The notes under the pieces are model-generated. The model had not been told where the DNA came from and searched no databases. It worked only from the letters and a program-made list of their open reading frames with translations. This document shows, piece by piece, positions 54,879 through 63,250 of a stretch of DNA of 64,000 nucleotides. How positions within the stretch are numbered: the stretch's first letter is position 1; each line of letters begins with the position of its first letter. Origin of the DNA: CAXMST01 sp963700785 (GTDB lineage: Bacteria; Actinomycetota; Thermoleophilia; Solirubrobacterales; 70-9); assembly GCA_963700785.1 (NCBI GenBank), contig CAVOYZ010000018.1, positions 17,410-81,409 of the forward strand, read 5' to 3'. The position numbers and the translations under genes were made by a program.

Positions 54879-56150
54879 ATGCCTGACCCGCTTCAGAACG
54901 GGCCGGGAGAGCCGCCCCGAACGATTCTCTATACGGGCAAGGGCGGTGTCGGTAAGACGAGCGTCGCCGCGGCGACGGCACGCAGGTGCGCCGAGGCGGG
55001 GCTGCGCACGGTGGTGCTCTCGACCGACCCGGCACACAGCCTCTCCGACTCCCTCGAGATCGATCTCGGGCCCGAGCCCGAGCCGATCGCCGACTGCCTC
55101 TGGGGCCAGGAGGTCGAGGCGCAGCGCGAGATGGAGAGCAACTGGGCGGCGGTCCAGGACTGGCTCAGCCGCCTGCTCGCTGATCACGGCGTGCTCGGAG
55201 TGGCGGCCGAGGAGCTGACCGTCCCGCCGGGGATGGACGAGCTCTTCAGCCTGCTGCAGATCAAGCGCCACTACGAGTCCGGCCGCTTCGACGTCGTCAT
55301 CGTCGACTGCGCGCCGACCGGCGAGACCCTGCGCCTGCTCTCGTTTCCCGAGGTCGCGCGGTGGTGGCTCGACAAGGTGCTGCCCTGGGAGCGCCGGCTG
55401 GTCAGCGCGGCGCGGCCGCTCGCCCGCACCTTCATGGACATCGCGCTGCCCAGCGACGACGTCTTCGCCGACGTGCAGCGGCTGGTCGGCAATCTGATCG
55501 CCATGAACGAGATCCTCGGTGACCATCAGCGGACCTCGATCAGGCTCGTGATGAACCCCGACCGGATGGTGATTCGCGAGGCCCAGCGCACCTTCACCTA
55601 CCTGAACCTGTACGGCTATCTGACCGATGCCGTGATCGTCAACCGGGTCTTCCCCGAGGACGTCGCCGACAGCTACTTCGCTGCCTGGCGTGAGCGCCAG
55701 AGCGAGAACCTCGAACTGGTCCGGGAGGGCTTCGGGCCGGTGCCGCTGCTGACCGCCCGGTACTTCGACGAGGAGGTGCTCGGGGCGCGGATGCTCGATC
55801 GGCTCGGCTCCGAGCTGTTCGCCGACAGCGACCCGGCCGCGGTCCTGCACGACGAGCTGGCGCACCGGATCGGAACCCATGACGGGAAGACGGTGCTGTC
55901 GATCCGCGTTCCGTTCGCCGACCGCGACGAGCTCACGCTGAAGAAGGTCGGACAGGAGCTGATCGTCCGCGCCGGGCGCGAGAAGCGGACGATCATCCTG
56001 CCCCCGGCCCTGAGCCGCCACCGGCCCAGCGGGGCGAAGCTCGAGGGCGGCAACCTCGAGGTCAGCTTCGAGGACGAACGCCAGGCGGACGCCGGCGACA
56101 CGGCGGCCGCGCAGGAGCCGGCACCGAGCGCGGGGGCGGCACGTGCCTGA
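54879..56150 (+). CDS. ArsA/Get3-type anion-transporting ATPase
   Basis: A 423-residue protein with the deviant Walker A of this family (TGKGGVGKTSVAAATA), switch I region VLSTDPAHSLSDSL and switch II VIVDCAPTGETLRLL, then a helical client-binding-like region and a C-terminal beta-rich domain (GKTVLSIRVPFADRDELTLKKVG). Bacterial members are often not linked to arsenite; no arsenic genes are nearby. The zinc CxxC that joins Get3 dimers is not seen. It overlaps a small Cys-rich gene by eight bases (GTGCCTGA), so the two are coupled. Confidence 0.85.
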   Translation: MPDPLQNGPGEPPRTILYTGKGGVGKTSVAAATARRCAEAGLRTVVLSTDPAHSLSDSLEIDLGPEPEPIADCLWGQEVEAQREMESNWAAVQDWLSRLLADHGVLGVAAEELTVPPGMDELFSLLQIKRHYESGRFDVVIVDCAPTGETLRLLSFPEVARWWLDKVLPWERRLVSAARPLARTFMDIALPSDDVFADVQRLVGNLIAMNEILGDHQRTSIRLVMNPDRMVIREAQRTFTYLNLYGYLTDAVIVNRVFPEDVADSYFAAWRERQSENLELVREGFGPVPLLTARYFDEEVLGARMLDRLGSELFADSDPAAVLHDELAHRIGTHDGKTVLSIRVPFADRDELTLKKVGQELIVRAGREKRTIILPPALSRHRPSGAKLEGGNLEVSFEDERQADAGDTAAAQEPAPSAGAARA

Positions 56151-56466
56151 GCCGCAGCAGCCTGCGAGCGGCCCCGGCTCGGCGGCCGAGGACGCTGCCG
56201 AGGCGTGGCGGGCGCTGCGCGACGGTCTCGGCGCCGCCGCCTCCGCCAGCGGCCACCAGGGCGAGACGCAGTGCGTCGAGCTCTGTCCGATCTGCCGCAC
56301 CGCCGACCTGCTCCGCGCCAGCGGCCCGCCGGAGCTGCGCGAGCAGATCACGGAGTTCCAGCGTGAGGCGCTGACGACGCTGCGGACGCTGCTCGACCAC
56401 TACATCGAGCGGCTCGACCGGACGCCGCCGGCGCCGGCCGCGGTCGAGGAGATCCCGATCGACTGA
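56143..56466 (+). CDS. Small Cys-motif protein coupled to the ArsA-like ATPase, unknown function
   Basis: A 107-residue protein with an Ala/Pro start, then ETQCVELCPICRTADLLRASG, three Cys in a C-x3-C-x2-C pattern that looks like a metal or redox site, then an amphipathic helix (LREQITEFQREALTTLRTLLDHYIERL). The GTG start overlaps the ATPase stop, so the two are likely made together. A role as metal-binding partner or client adaptor of the ATPase is my inference only. Confidence 0.72.
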   Translation: MPEPQQPASGPGSAAEDAAEAWRALRDGLGAAASASGHQGETQCVELCPICRTADLLRASGPPELREQITEFQREALTTLRTLLDHYIERLDRTPPAPAAVEEIPID

Positions 56467-56571
56467 CGGCGGGCCCGCCCGCCGACGGGGTCCCGATCCC
56501 CGCTGACCGCCGCCCCGGTGGGTAGCTTTGCCGCGTGGCAGAGCCGCACAACTCAGGCCCCGGGGGCTCAC

Positions 56572-57525
56572 GTGCCGGCTGAGCCGATCCTCGCCGCCGA
56601 CACCCTTGCGGACGTCGGCGACTGGGCCCTTGGAACGCCGCTGCGCATCGCGCTGATCCTGCTCGGCGCCTTCGTGATCGCCCGGCTCGTGCGGCGGACG
56701 ATCGCCGCGACCGTGCGGCGCGCCGGGGACAACGCCGTGCGGCGGCGGATGCAGGCCGCGATCGAGTTCACCCCCGCTCTGCGGGAGGACGAGGAGGCGG
56801 CGGCCCGGTCGGGCCCGCGGACCGAGGCGATCAGCTCGGTCCTGCAGAGCGCGGCGACCTTCGCCATCTACCTGGTCGCGGTCTTCCTGGCCCTCGGCGA
56901 GCTCGGGGTCGATCTCGCGCCGCTGCTGGCCGGTGCCGGTGTCGCCGGGCTGGCGATCGGCTTCGGGGCCCAGAGCCTGGTCAGGGACTTCTTCACCGGC
57001 ATCTTCATCCTGCTCGAGGACCAGTTCGCGGTCGGTGACATCGTCGACCTCGGCGAGGCGACCGGCGTCGTCGAGAACGTCAGCCTGCGCACGACCCGGC
57101 TGCGGGCAGTCGACGGTGTCGTCTGGTACGTGCCGAACGGCGAGATCCTCCGGGTCGGCAACATGTCCCAGCACTGGTCGCGAGCGCTGCTCGACATCGA
57201 GGTCGCCTACGACACCGACCTGACCGCCGCCAAGGAGCTGCTCCGCCGGATCGCGAGCGAGTACGCGGCGGAGGACCCGGACGTGCTCGGCGAGCCCGAG
57301 GTCTGGGGAGTCGAGGCGCTCGCCGCGAGCTCGGTGGTGATCCGCCTGGTCGTCAAGACGAGACCCTCCGAGCAGTGGCGGGTCAGCCGCGAGCTGCGCG
57401 AGCGGATCAAGGTCGGCTTCGACGCCGCCGGCATCGAGATCCCGTTCCCGCAGCAGACGGTCTGGGCGCGCTCCCCGGACCAGCCCTCGCCGCCCGCCGC
57501 CGGCGCCGCCCCCGACCCGGCCTGA
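56572..57525 (+). CDS. Small-conductance mechanosensitive channel, MscS family
   Basis: About 317 residues: one N-terminal helix (LGTPLRIALILLGAFVIARLV), a second membrane pair, and the pore helix DLAPLLAGAGVAGLAIGFGAQSLVRDFFTGIFILLEDQFAVGDIVDL with the Gly/Ala pattern of MscS TM3, followed by the beta domain with WYVPNGEILRVGNMSQHWSRALLDIEVAYD. GTG 56572 is chosen; GTG 56518 in frame would add 18 residues without a recognisable function. It relieves hypo-osmotic pressure in known members. Confidence 0.88.
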   Translation: MPAEPILAADTLADVGDWALGTPLRIALILLGAFVIARLVRRTIAATVRRAGDNAVRRRMQAAIEFTPALREDEEAAARSGPRTEAISSVLQSAATFAIYLVAVFLALGELGVDLAPLLAGAGVAGLAIGFGAQSLVRDFFTGIFILLEDQFAVGDIVDLGEATGVVENVSLRTTRLRAVDGVVWYVPNGEILRVGNMSQHWSRALLDIEVAYDTDLTAAKELLRRIASEYAAEDPDVLGEPEVWGVEALAASSVVIRLVVKTRPSEQWRVSRELRERIKVGFDAAGIEIPFPQQTVWARSPDQPSPPAAGAAPDPA

Positions 57526-57529
57526 CCCT

Positions 57530-57961
57530 TCACTCTGCGATCAGGGCCGCCAGCAGGCGCCGGTCGTGCTCGTAGCTGACCAGCTCGGCGGCCTCGGGGA
57601 GGCTCAGCCAGCGCAGCTCATCGACCTCGTCGTTGGGCTCGAACCGGCCGCCGGCGCCGAGTGGCTCCATCAGAAACCAGCGGACGAGCTTCTTGCGGCC
57701 CTTCTGGTCGCGGTAGGAGCTCGGCTCGAGCTCGCGACCGAGCCGGCATCTGACCCCGGTCTCCTCCTCGACCTCGCGCAGCGCCGCCTCCTCGAAGCCC
57801 TCCCCCGGATCGAGCTTCCCCTTCGGCAACGACCAGTCGTCGTAGCGGGGCCGGTGGACCACCGCGACCAGCGGCGGATCGCCTTCGCGGATCACGACGC
57901 CCCCCGCAGCCTCGACCCGCTTGCCGCCACTCCCCTTCGGGCTCCTCTTTCCCGCTGCCAC
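57530..57961 (-). CDS. Nudix hydrolase (MutT-like)
   Basis: A 143-residue protein with a complete Nudix box, GKLDPGEGFEEAALREVEEETGV, preceded by PRYDDWSLPKGKLDPGEG. The start is GTG 57961. The N-terminal Lys/Ser/Gly segment and the AGGVVIREGDPPLVAVVHRP strand match the actinobacterial MutT1-like group, here without the histidine phosphatase domain. It lies four bases from the convergent mscS end and nine bases after the DUF389 gene. Confidence 0.92.
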   Translation of the reverse strand: MAAGKRSPKGSGGKRVEAAGGVVIREGDPPLVAVVHRPRYDDWSLPKGKLDPGEGFEEAALREVEEETGVRCRLGRELEPSSYRDQKGRKKLVRWFLMEPLGAGGRFEPNDEVDELRWLSLPEAAELVSYEHDRRLLAALIAE

Positions 57962-57969
57962 GGTTCCGC

Positions 57970-59034
57970 TCAGGGCCCCGCCGTGACCCGGGTGGTCTCG
58001 ACCGGCGTCCAGCGGACGTCGAGGGTGATCTCCTCCTCGAGCTCGCGGGCGAGGTCGGCGGCGAGCGGCTCCGGGCTCGGGGGCGGGTCGGGCCCGAAGA
58101 CCTCGATCAGGATCTCAGCGGTGCCCTCGAGCTCGACCTCGCCGAGGGTCAGTCCCGATCCATCGAGCCAGCGCTTGGCGTAGATCTCGGCGTCGCCGAG
58201 GTCCCGCGAGTCGTGGAAGCTCCGGCGGGTGTGCTCGACCAGCGGCACCGCGACCAGGATCGCGGCGCTGAGGGCCGTGGCGAGCCCGAGCTTCACCCGG
58301 CGTGAGAAGCCGCCCTCGGTCGGGTGGGCGCCGACCCCGAGCAGCAGCATCACCACCGAGGCGGCGAGGATGATCCCGGCCAGGTTCGTCAGGTAGAGCA
58401 GCAGCGCCCCGCCGGCCAGCGACGACTCGCCCGCCTCCAGGGTCATCCCGACGGTGGTCAGCGGCGGCACCAGGGCGACCGCGATCGCGACGCCGGGCAG
58501 GGCCGATACGGCCTCGCGGCGAACGAGGATGTAGGCGCCGGCGGCGCCGGCAACGACGGCGACCGCGAGGTCGAGCAGCTGGGGATCGGTGCGGGCGAGC
58601 AGCTGCTCGGAGGCGAGCGTCGTCCGTAGCGGATCGGGCAGCAGGTAGGAGACGACGATGGCGACGGCGATGCCCCCGATCGTCGCTCCGAGCAGGATCA
58701 GAAAGGCGTTCAGCTGCCGGCGCGGCTGGCCGAGCACGAGCGAAGTGGCGAGGGCGAGGATCGGCGTCGTCAGCGGCGAGATCAGCATCGCCCCGATCAC
58801 CACCGGCCCGGAGTCGCTGGCGAGCCCGAAGAGCGCGATCAGGATCGCCATCGAGAGCAGCAGCGCGAACCGGGTCAGGAACGGAACCAGGTCGGGGCCC
58901 TCGTAGAAGAGCTGGCTGAGCACGTCGCGGCGCTGCTCGTCAGTGACGCTCCGGCGCTCCGAGTACCACCACGGGCCGCGCAGCGTTCCCCGCCGCGACC
59001 CCCGATCCGCCTGGTCGGACTCCTCTTCGGCCAT
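57970..59034 (-). CDS. DUF389 family membrane protein
   Basis: A 354-residue protein with the DUF389 layout: a soluble N-terminal part, then ALLLSMAILIALFGLASDSGPVVIGAMLISPLTTPILALA, VVSYLLP, AGAAGAYILVRREAVSALPGVAIAVALVPPLTTVG and GALLLYLTNLAGIILAASVVMLLLGVG, making about seven to eight membrane segments. The C-terminal soluble region is short. The function of the family is not established. It is divergent from a GNAT gene. Confidence 0.9.
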   Translation of the reverse strand: MAEEESDQADRGSRRGTLRGPWWYSERRSVTDEQRRDVLSQLFYEGPDLVPFLTRFALLLSMAILIALFGLASDSGPVVIGAMLISPLTTPILALATSLVLGQPRRQLNAFLILLGATIGGIAVAIVVSYLLPDPLRTTLASEQLLARTDPQLLDLAVAVVAGAAGAYILVRREAVSALPGVAIAVALVPPLTTVGMTLEAGESSLAGGALLLYLTNLAGIILAASVVMLLLGVGAHPTEGGFSRRVKLGLATALSAAILVAVPLVEHTRRSFHDSRDLGDAEIYAKRWLDGSGLTLGEVELEGTAEILIEVFGPDPPPSPEPLAADLARELEEEITLDVRWTPVETTRVTAGP

Positions 59035-59053
59035 CTCGGGCCCAATCGTGACC

Positions 59054-59059
59054 GATAAT
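59054..59059 (+). promoter_or_regulatory. -10 element GATAAT six bases before a GTG start
   Basis: GATAAT, one base off the TATAAT consensus, ends six bases before GTG 59066 of the GNAT gene with no ribosome site between. Confidence 0.45.
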
Positions 59060-59065
59060 CCGGTC

Positions 59066-59542
59066 GTGACCGCTGATCCGGAGCTGAGCGTTGCGCGGGC
59101 GCGGGCCGACGAGGAGCCGGGCGCCTCGCTGCTCGCGTCGATGAGCGCCGAGATCGACGGCCTCTACGCGGAGCTGCCGGGCAGCCTCGACTCGATCCCG
59201 GCGACGGCCGAGCAGATGTCCGATCCGGACGGCAGCTTCCTGGTGATCTCGGCCGGGGCCGAGCCGGTCGCCTGTGGGGGCCTCAAGCGCCTCGACGCCG
59301 AGACCGCCGAGATCAAGCGGATGTACGTCGCCGGCGGCAGGCGCGGCCGCGGCGTCGGCAGGCGCCTGCTGGCCGAGCTCGAGTCCGAGTGTCGCCGGCT
59401 CGGCTACCGGCGGATCCGCCTCGACACGGGCTCCGATCAGCCCGCGGCCCGGGCCCTGTACGAGTCCGCCGGCTACCGGCGGATAGCCGACTACAACGGC
59501 AATCCGCTCGCCGCCTTCTGGTTCGAGAAGGAGCTGGCCTGA
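59066..59542 (+). CDS. GNAT-family N-acetyltransferase
   Basis: A 158-residue protein: SLLASMSAEIDGLYAELPGSLDSIPATAEQM, then VISAGAEPVACGGLKRLDAETAEIKRMYVAGGRRGRGVGRRLLAELESE with the acetyl-CoA loop RGRGVGRRLL, and LDTGSDQPAARALYESAGYRRIADYNGNPLAAFWFEKEL. The substrate is unknown. The start is fixed by the -10 box six bases upstream and by the family's usual length. Confidence 0.88.
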   Translation: MTADPELSVARARADEEPGASLLASMSAEIDGLYAELPGSLDSIPATAEQMSDPDGSFLVISAGAEPVACGGLKRLDAETAEIKRMYVAGGRRGRGVGRRLLAELESECRRLGYRRIRLDTGSDQPAARALYESAGYRRIADYNGNPLAAFWFEKELA

Positions 59543-59549
59543 CCGCGCC

Positions 59550-60821
59550 TCAGACGGGGTCGTGGAGGCCGAGCCGGTCGGCCCGCTCGCGAACCCGAGC
59601 GACGATCTCCGCGATGTCCTCACCGGTGAGCCGGCCGCCCCGCATCAGCACCCGGCCGGCGACGACCGTCGTATCGATCACCGTCGGGTCGGCCGCGTAG
59701 GCGAGCCCGGCGTCGAGCGCGCCGACCGCGAGCGCCGGGGTATCGAGCTTGACCAGCAGGAAGTCGGCCGGGCCGCCGACCCGCGGTGCTCCCGCCGCCG
59801 CCAGCAGCGGCGCCCTGATCCCGCGTGCGATCTCGAGCGCCTCGGCTGCGCTGACCGCCGCGGTGTCGACAGCGCGCTGCTTCTGGACGAGCGCGAACTG
59901 CTTCACCTCGGCAAGCGGATCGAGCGCGTTGTTGGAGCCGGCGCCGTCGGTCCCCAGCGCCACGGGGATGCCCGCCGCCCGCGCCGCCGGGTAGTCGAAG
60001 CTCGCGCCGACGGCGAGCTTCATGTTCGCGTTCGGGTTGGCGGCGATGCTCGCCCCCGAGGCTGCGATCAGCTCGCGCTCGCGCTGGTCGAGCCAGACGC
60101 CGTGCGCGAGCAGCGTGCGCGGTCCGAGGACGCCGAGGTCGCTGAGGTACTCGGCCGGACGGACACCCCTGCTGCGCAGGCATTCATCGACCTCGGCCTC
60201 GGTCTCCGAGAGGTGGATCTGGATCGGGATCCCCTCGGCTCTGGAGAGCTCACCGAGCCAGCGCAGCGAGGGCTCGGAGACCGTGTAGATCGCATGCGGA
60301 GCCAGCGCCGCGCTGACCAACTCGCCGGCGCCGGCCAGCTCGGCGAGCCCGGCCGCGGCGTCCTGGCGCAGCTTTGCGGTTGACGTCGGGTCCGCACCGT
60401 CGATCAACGGCGCCCCGATCGTCGCCCGCAGCCCCGCCTCCTCGACCGCTCGGGCCGTGGCGCCGGGCTGCCAGTACATGTCCCAGAAGGCGACCGTCCC
60501 GCAGCGGATCATCTCCGCGCAGGCGAGCCGGGCGCCCCAGTAGACGTCCTCGGCGTTGAGCCGGGCCTCCGCCGGCCAGATGTAGCGCTCGAGCCACTCC
60601 ATCAACGGCAGATCGTCCGCGTAGCCGCGGAACAGGGTCATCGCCGCGTGGGTGTGCGCGTTGACGAAGCCCGGGACGATCGCCAGCGAGGCGCCGTCGA
60701 TCCGCTCGTCGCCCTCGTGGCCGCCGACGTCGGGGCCGAGCTCGGCGATCACCCCCGCCTCGACCCGCAGCCCGACCGTGGCTCCGTCGAGCGTCGCGGA
60801 GTCGACGAACAGCCCGCCCAT
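59550..60821 (-). CDS. 5-methylthioadenosine / S-adenosylhomocysteine deaminase
   Basis: A 423-residue metal-dependent amidohydrolase: GFVNAHTHAAMTLFRGYADDLPLMEWLERYIWPAE, the metal His in APHAIYTVSEPSLR and QIHLSETEAEVDEC, HGVWLDQRERELI and ALGTDGAGSNNALDPLAEVKQF. The family deaminates MTA or SAH to the inosine forms. ATG 60821 overlaps the stop of the phosphorylase upstream (TGATG), so the two are coupled and probably act in sequence in methionine salvage. Confidence 0.9.
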   Translation of the reverse strand: MGGLFVDSATLDGATVGLRVEAGVIAELGPDVGGHEGDERIDGASLAIVPGFVNAHTHAAMTLFRGYADDLPLMEWLERYIWPAEARLNAEDVYWGARLACAEMIRCGTVAFWDMYWQPGATARAVEEAGLRATIGAPLIDGADPTSTAKLRQDAAAGLAELAGAGELVSAALAPHAIYTVSEPSLRWLGELSRAEGIPIQIHLSETEAEVDECLRSRGVRPAEYLSDLGVLGPRTLLAHGVWLDQRERELIAASGASIAANPNANMKLAVGASFDYPAARAAGIPVALGTDGAGSNNALDPLAEVKQFALVQKQRAVDTAAVSAAEALEIARGIRAPLLAAAGAPRVGGPADFLLVKLDTPALAVGALDAGLAYAADPTVIDTTVVAGRVLMRGGRLTGEDIAEIVARVRERADRLGLHDPV

Positions 60822-61534
60822 CAACCACCGCCGCCAAGCTCGGCGGCGATCGGCGCGAGCCCGCCGATCAGCTTCGCCCGGTTGGTCGCCTTGCCGGCCT
60901 CGAAGTCCTCGACCGCCAGCGGCGCGCCACCGACTCCGTTGGCGAGATTGTCGACCACGCAGATCGCCGCGTAGGAGATCCCGAGCTCGCCCGCCAGCAC
61001 GCACTCTGACGCGATCGTCATCCCGACCACATCCGCGTGGGCGGCGATCAGGCGGATCTCCGCCGGGGTCTCGAACCGCGGCCCGACCGTCTGCCAGTAG
61101 ACGCCGCCGTCGCGGAGCTCGACATCAGAGCGGCGGCGCCAGCACGCCATCACCCGTTCGCGCCAGTTGCCGTCGAAGGCCGGCACGCGCTCCCCGGCGC
61201 GCCCGCCCGAGAACGAGGCCCCGGGAGCCAGGGCGATGAAGTCGTCGGGACAGAGAAACGTCCCGACGCCGAGCTCGGTCCGCAGGCCGCCGACCGAGCC
61301 GATCGCGAGGATCCGGTCGCAGTCGAGCAGGCGGAGCGCCTCGAGGTTCGCGCGGTGATCGATCTCGGCAGCGGTCCGGTACTCGTCGTAGCCGTGCCGC
61401 TGCAGCAGCAGGTGGGACGGCCCGGCGAGGACCGTGACCGCGCCGCGCTCGGTCTCGACGACCCGTCGCTCGAGGCCGGCGCCCGGCTCGTTCCCGAGGA
61501 TCGAGTGCCCTCCGACCACTGCGAGCCGGCCCAT
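60821..61534 (-). CDS. Methylthioadenosine/methylthioinosine phosphorylase (PNP family)
   Basis: A 237-residue phosphorylase: VVGGHSILGN at the N-terminus, the phosphate-binding SHLLLQRHGYDEYRTAAEIDHRANLEAL, DRILAIGSVGGLRTELGVGTFLCPDDFIAL, and the nucleoside-binding VYWQTVGPRFETPAEIRLIAAHADVVGMTIASECVLAGELGISYAAICVVDN. It could act on MTA, or on methylthioinosine made by the adjacent deaminase. Confidence 0.88.
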   Translation of the reverse strand: MGRLAVVGGHSILGNEPGAGLERRVVETERGAVTVLAGPSHLLLQRHGYDEYRTAAEIDHRANLEALRLLDCDRILAIGSVGGLRTELGVGTFLCPDDFIALAPGASFSGGRAGERVPAFDGNWRERVMACWRRRSDVELRDGGVYWQTVGPRFETPAEIRLIAAHADVVGMTIASECVLAGELGISYAAICVVDNLANGVGGAPLAVEDFEAGKATNRAKLIGGLAPIAAELGGGG

Positions 61535-61652
61535 CAGCGCTCGCCGCTCCCGCCTCCGGAGGCCTCGATTTCGACAGCGCCGGGCACGAGCCGATCCTAC
61601 ATCGCGCCCCACCGCCCGAGGCGGCAACGGGGAGGCGGCTGCCGCCGGTGGC

Positions 61653-62078
61653 TCAGGGCAGCCGCTCGCGCAGGAACGCTCCGGCCCCGACGCTGGCGCC
61701 GCCCGCTGCCTTGACCGAGGCGGCCAGCCGTCGGTCGCTGGAGACGACGAGTACGGCGCCGGCACGCTCGGCGGCGCGAACCCGCCTCGCGATCTCGCGG
61801 TCGGCGGCGTCGGCTCCGCCCCCCGCGAACGCAACCTCGACCGAGCTGGGCGCGCTGCTGAGCACGCGCTCGTGCGCCCCGCCGTCGAAGACGACCTCGA
61901 TCCGCAGGCCCGGCTCCCGCTCGGCGAGGCCGGCGAGCCGGTCGACCAGCCGGGCCATCGCCCGCGGCCGATCACGCCACCAGCCGTCGGGTCGGGAGCC
62001 GAGGGCGTTGAAGCCGTCGACGATCAACCGCTCGTAGCCCTCGGCCCGAAGCGCGCCCGGGGCCTCGTCGCCTCCCAC
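61653..62078 (-). CDS. NYN-domain ribonuclease-like protein (YacP family)
   Basis: A 141-residue protein with YERLIVDGFNALGSRPDGWWRDRPRAMARLVDRLAG, EVVFDGGAHERV and VLVVSSDRRLAASVKAAGG, the conserved Asp residues of NYN/PIN-like nucleases (DGFN, FDGG, SSDR). GTG 62078 lies four bases after the CarH-type gene stop, so it is in the same operon. The family includes the YacP/Rae1 mRNA endonuclease; the target here is unknown. Confidence 0.85.
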   Translation of the reverse strand: MGGDEAPGALRAEGYERLIVDGFNALGSRPDGWWRDRPRAMARLVDRLAGLAEREPGLRIEVVFDGGAHERVLSSAPSSVEVAFAGGGADAADREIARRVRAAERAGAVLVVSSDRRLAASVKAAGGASVGAGAFLRERLP

Positions 62079-62082
62079 CCGC

Positions 62083-62964
62083 TCAGCCTCTCGCCGCCAG
62101 ATCGTCGGCCGCCGTGACCAGGTCTCCGGGCAGATACCGAGCTCCGAGCCGCTCCGCGAGCGCAGGGTCGGCGGCGCTACCGGCGATCGCCACCGGCACT
62201 CCAACGCTGAGCTCGGTGTCGAGCCCGGCGGCGGTCGCAGGGTCGGTGATCGCGAGCACGACGATCTCCGGGTCGAGGCGCTCAGCCGCCCCACGGAGAG
62301 TCTCGGCCGGCGTGTCCGCTCCGAGGAAGGCGACCCGCCAGCCACGCTCCCGCAGCAGCAAACCGAACGCGGCCAGGGCGAGATCGTGCTCCTCGCCGGC
62401 CGGGCAGGCGAGCAGCGCGAGCGGGCCGTCGCCCGAGCCCCAGCCGCGGGCGAGGGGCATGACCCGGCCGCGGATCAGGTGACTGGCGAAGTGCTCCTGG
62501 CCGATCGTGACCTTCCGATCGACCCAGAGCTCGCCCATCCGCCGGACCACCGGGAGGATCAGCTCGGTTAGCAGCGCCTCGACACCGTAGGCGGCGATCG
62601 CGCGATCGATCGTCGCGTGCGCCCCCGCCTCGTCGTAGTCGATCAGCTGCTCGAGCAGCCGCGCCCGCAGGGTTTCGCTGTCGACGGCCTGCTGGGAAGC
62701 CTGACCGTTTGCGTCCGAGCCCCCTGCCCGGTCGTCTGCGAGCACGCGGCTCGCGGCCTCGGCCGGCGCGATCCCACGCGTGATCAGCTCCACCATCTGC
62801 TTGATCCGTTGCTCGTCGCGTTCGCCGTAGAGGCGATAGCCCGCCTCGGTGCGGGTCGGCGTGACGATCCCGTAGCGACGCTCCCAGGCGCGCAGGGTCG
62901 CGGGCGGGATGCCGGCCCGGCGGGCGAGCTCGCCAATCCTCAGGACCGGGACGTCGGGGGGCAC
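62083..62964 (-). CDS. carH: MerR-type regulator with B12-binding photosensor domain (CarH/LitR-like)
   Basis: A 293-residue protein. Residues 8-75 are a MerR helix-turn-helix (RIGELARRAGIPPATLRAWERRYGI). A four-helix cobalamin cap follows with W147 in GELWVDRKVTIGQEHFAS and E157, and the Rossmann B12 domain has H193 in PAGEEHDLA. From memory, Thermus CarH uses W131, E141 and the cobalt ligand H177; the spacings of 10 and 36 residues are identical here. H132, which forms a light-state adduct in Thermus, is V148. In CarH, adenosylcobalamin makes a tetramer that binds DNA in the dark, and light releases it. GTG start with AGGAGG upstream. Confidence 0.88.
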   Translation of the reverse strand: MPPDVPVLRIGELARRAGIPPATLRAWERRYGIVTPTRTEAGYRLYGERDEQRIKQMVELITRGIAPAEAASRVLADDRAGGSDANGQASQQAVDSETLRARLLEQLIDYDEAGAHATIDRAIAAYGVEALLTELILPVVRRMGELWVDRKVTIGQEHFASHLIRGRVMPLARGWGSGDGPLALLACPAGEEHDLALAAFGLLLRERGWRVAFLGADTPAETLRGAAERLDPEIVVLAITDPATAAGLDTELSVGVPVAIAGSAADPALAERLGARYLPGDLVTAADDLAARG

Positions 62965-62970
62965 TGCGAC

Positions 62971-63003
62971 CTCCTACAAACCTTCTACGAACAATGGACA
63001 GAC
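62971..63003. promoter_or_regulatory. CarH-type operator: three contiguous 11-bp direct repeats
   Basis: On the minus strand the repeats are GTCTGTCCATT, GTTCGTAGAAG and GTTTGTAGGAG, directly joined. Repeats 2 and 3 agree at 9 of 11 bases; repeat 1 is more diverged. Repeat 1 covers the plus-strand -35 and repeat 3 overlaps the carH ribosome site. A CarH tetramer is known to bind such 11-bp repeats, one per helical turn. Confidence 0.8.
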
Positions 63004-63023
63004 TTTAGATTATCTGCTACTGT
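62995..63023 (+). promoter_or_regulatory. Promoter of the divergent operon: TGGACA-N17-TACTGT
   Basis: TGGACA at 62995-63000 and TACTGT at 63018-63023 are separated by exactly 17 bases. The -35 lies inside the first CarH repeat, so dark binding would block it and light would open it, as in the known Thermus case. Confidence 0.78.
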
Positions 63024-63035
63024 TCCCCCCGTCAA
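63007..63035 (-). promoter_or_regulatory. Promoter of carH: TTGACG-N17-TAATCT, overlapping the plus-strand promoter
   Basis: On the minus strand TTGACG (63035-63030) and TAATCT (63012-63007) are 17 bases apart. The transcript would run into the operator repeats, so CarH may also act on its own gene as a roadblock. Confidence 0.68.
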
Positions 63036-63058
63036 GTCCAAAAGAAAGCGAGATCAAG

Positions 63059-63250
63059 ATGAGTAACGCCGACTACCTCACCCGGGCCAGAGGGCTGATC
63101 CTGCTCGCCGCGGCGCTGTCGTTCGGCCTCTCGGTCGGCCTCTACTTCTTCGGCGACCAGAGCGACGGCATCTTCGTCGGGCTCTGGGTCCCCTCGATCC
63201 TCGCGCTCGGCGCCCTGCTCGTGCCACGCTCGACGGGAGGCCCGCAATGA
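63059..63250 (+). CDS. Two-helix membrane protein in CarH-controlled operon, unknown function
   Basis: A 63-residue protein with two predicted membrane helices (ARGLILLAAALSFGLSVGLYFFG and GIFVGLWVPSILALGALLVP) and a short loop. The ATG at 63059 follows GAAAGCGAG. No family recognised; it looks like the small helper subunit type. The stop overlaps the next start (ATGA), so translation is coupled. Confidence 0.75.
   Translation: MSNADYLTRARGLILLAAALSFGLSVGLYFFGDQSDGIFVGLWVPSILALGALLVPRSTGGPQ

Noticed and set aside
56535..56582. 15-codon mini-ORF with GTG six bases after TAGCTT, ahead of mscS
   Set aside because: Fits the leaderless spacing and overlaps the mscS start, but the peptide is not recognisable and one short frame is weak evidence; mentioned only as a possible leader peptide.
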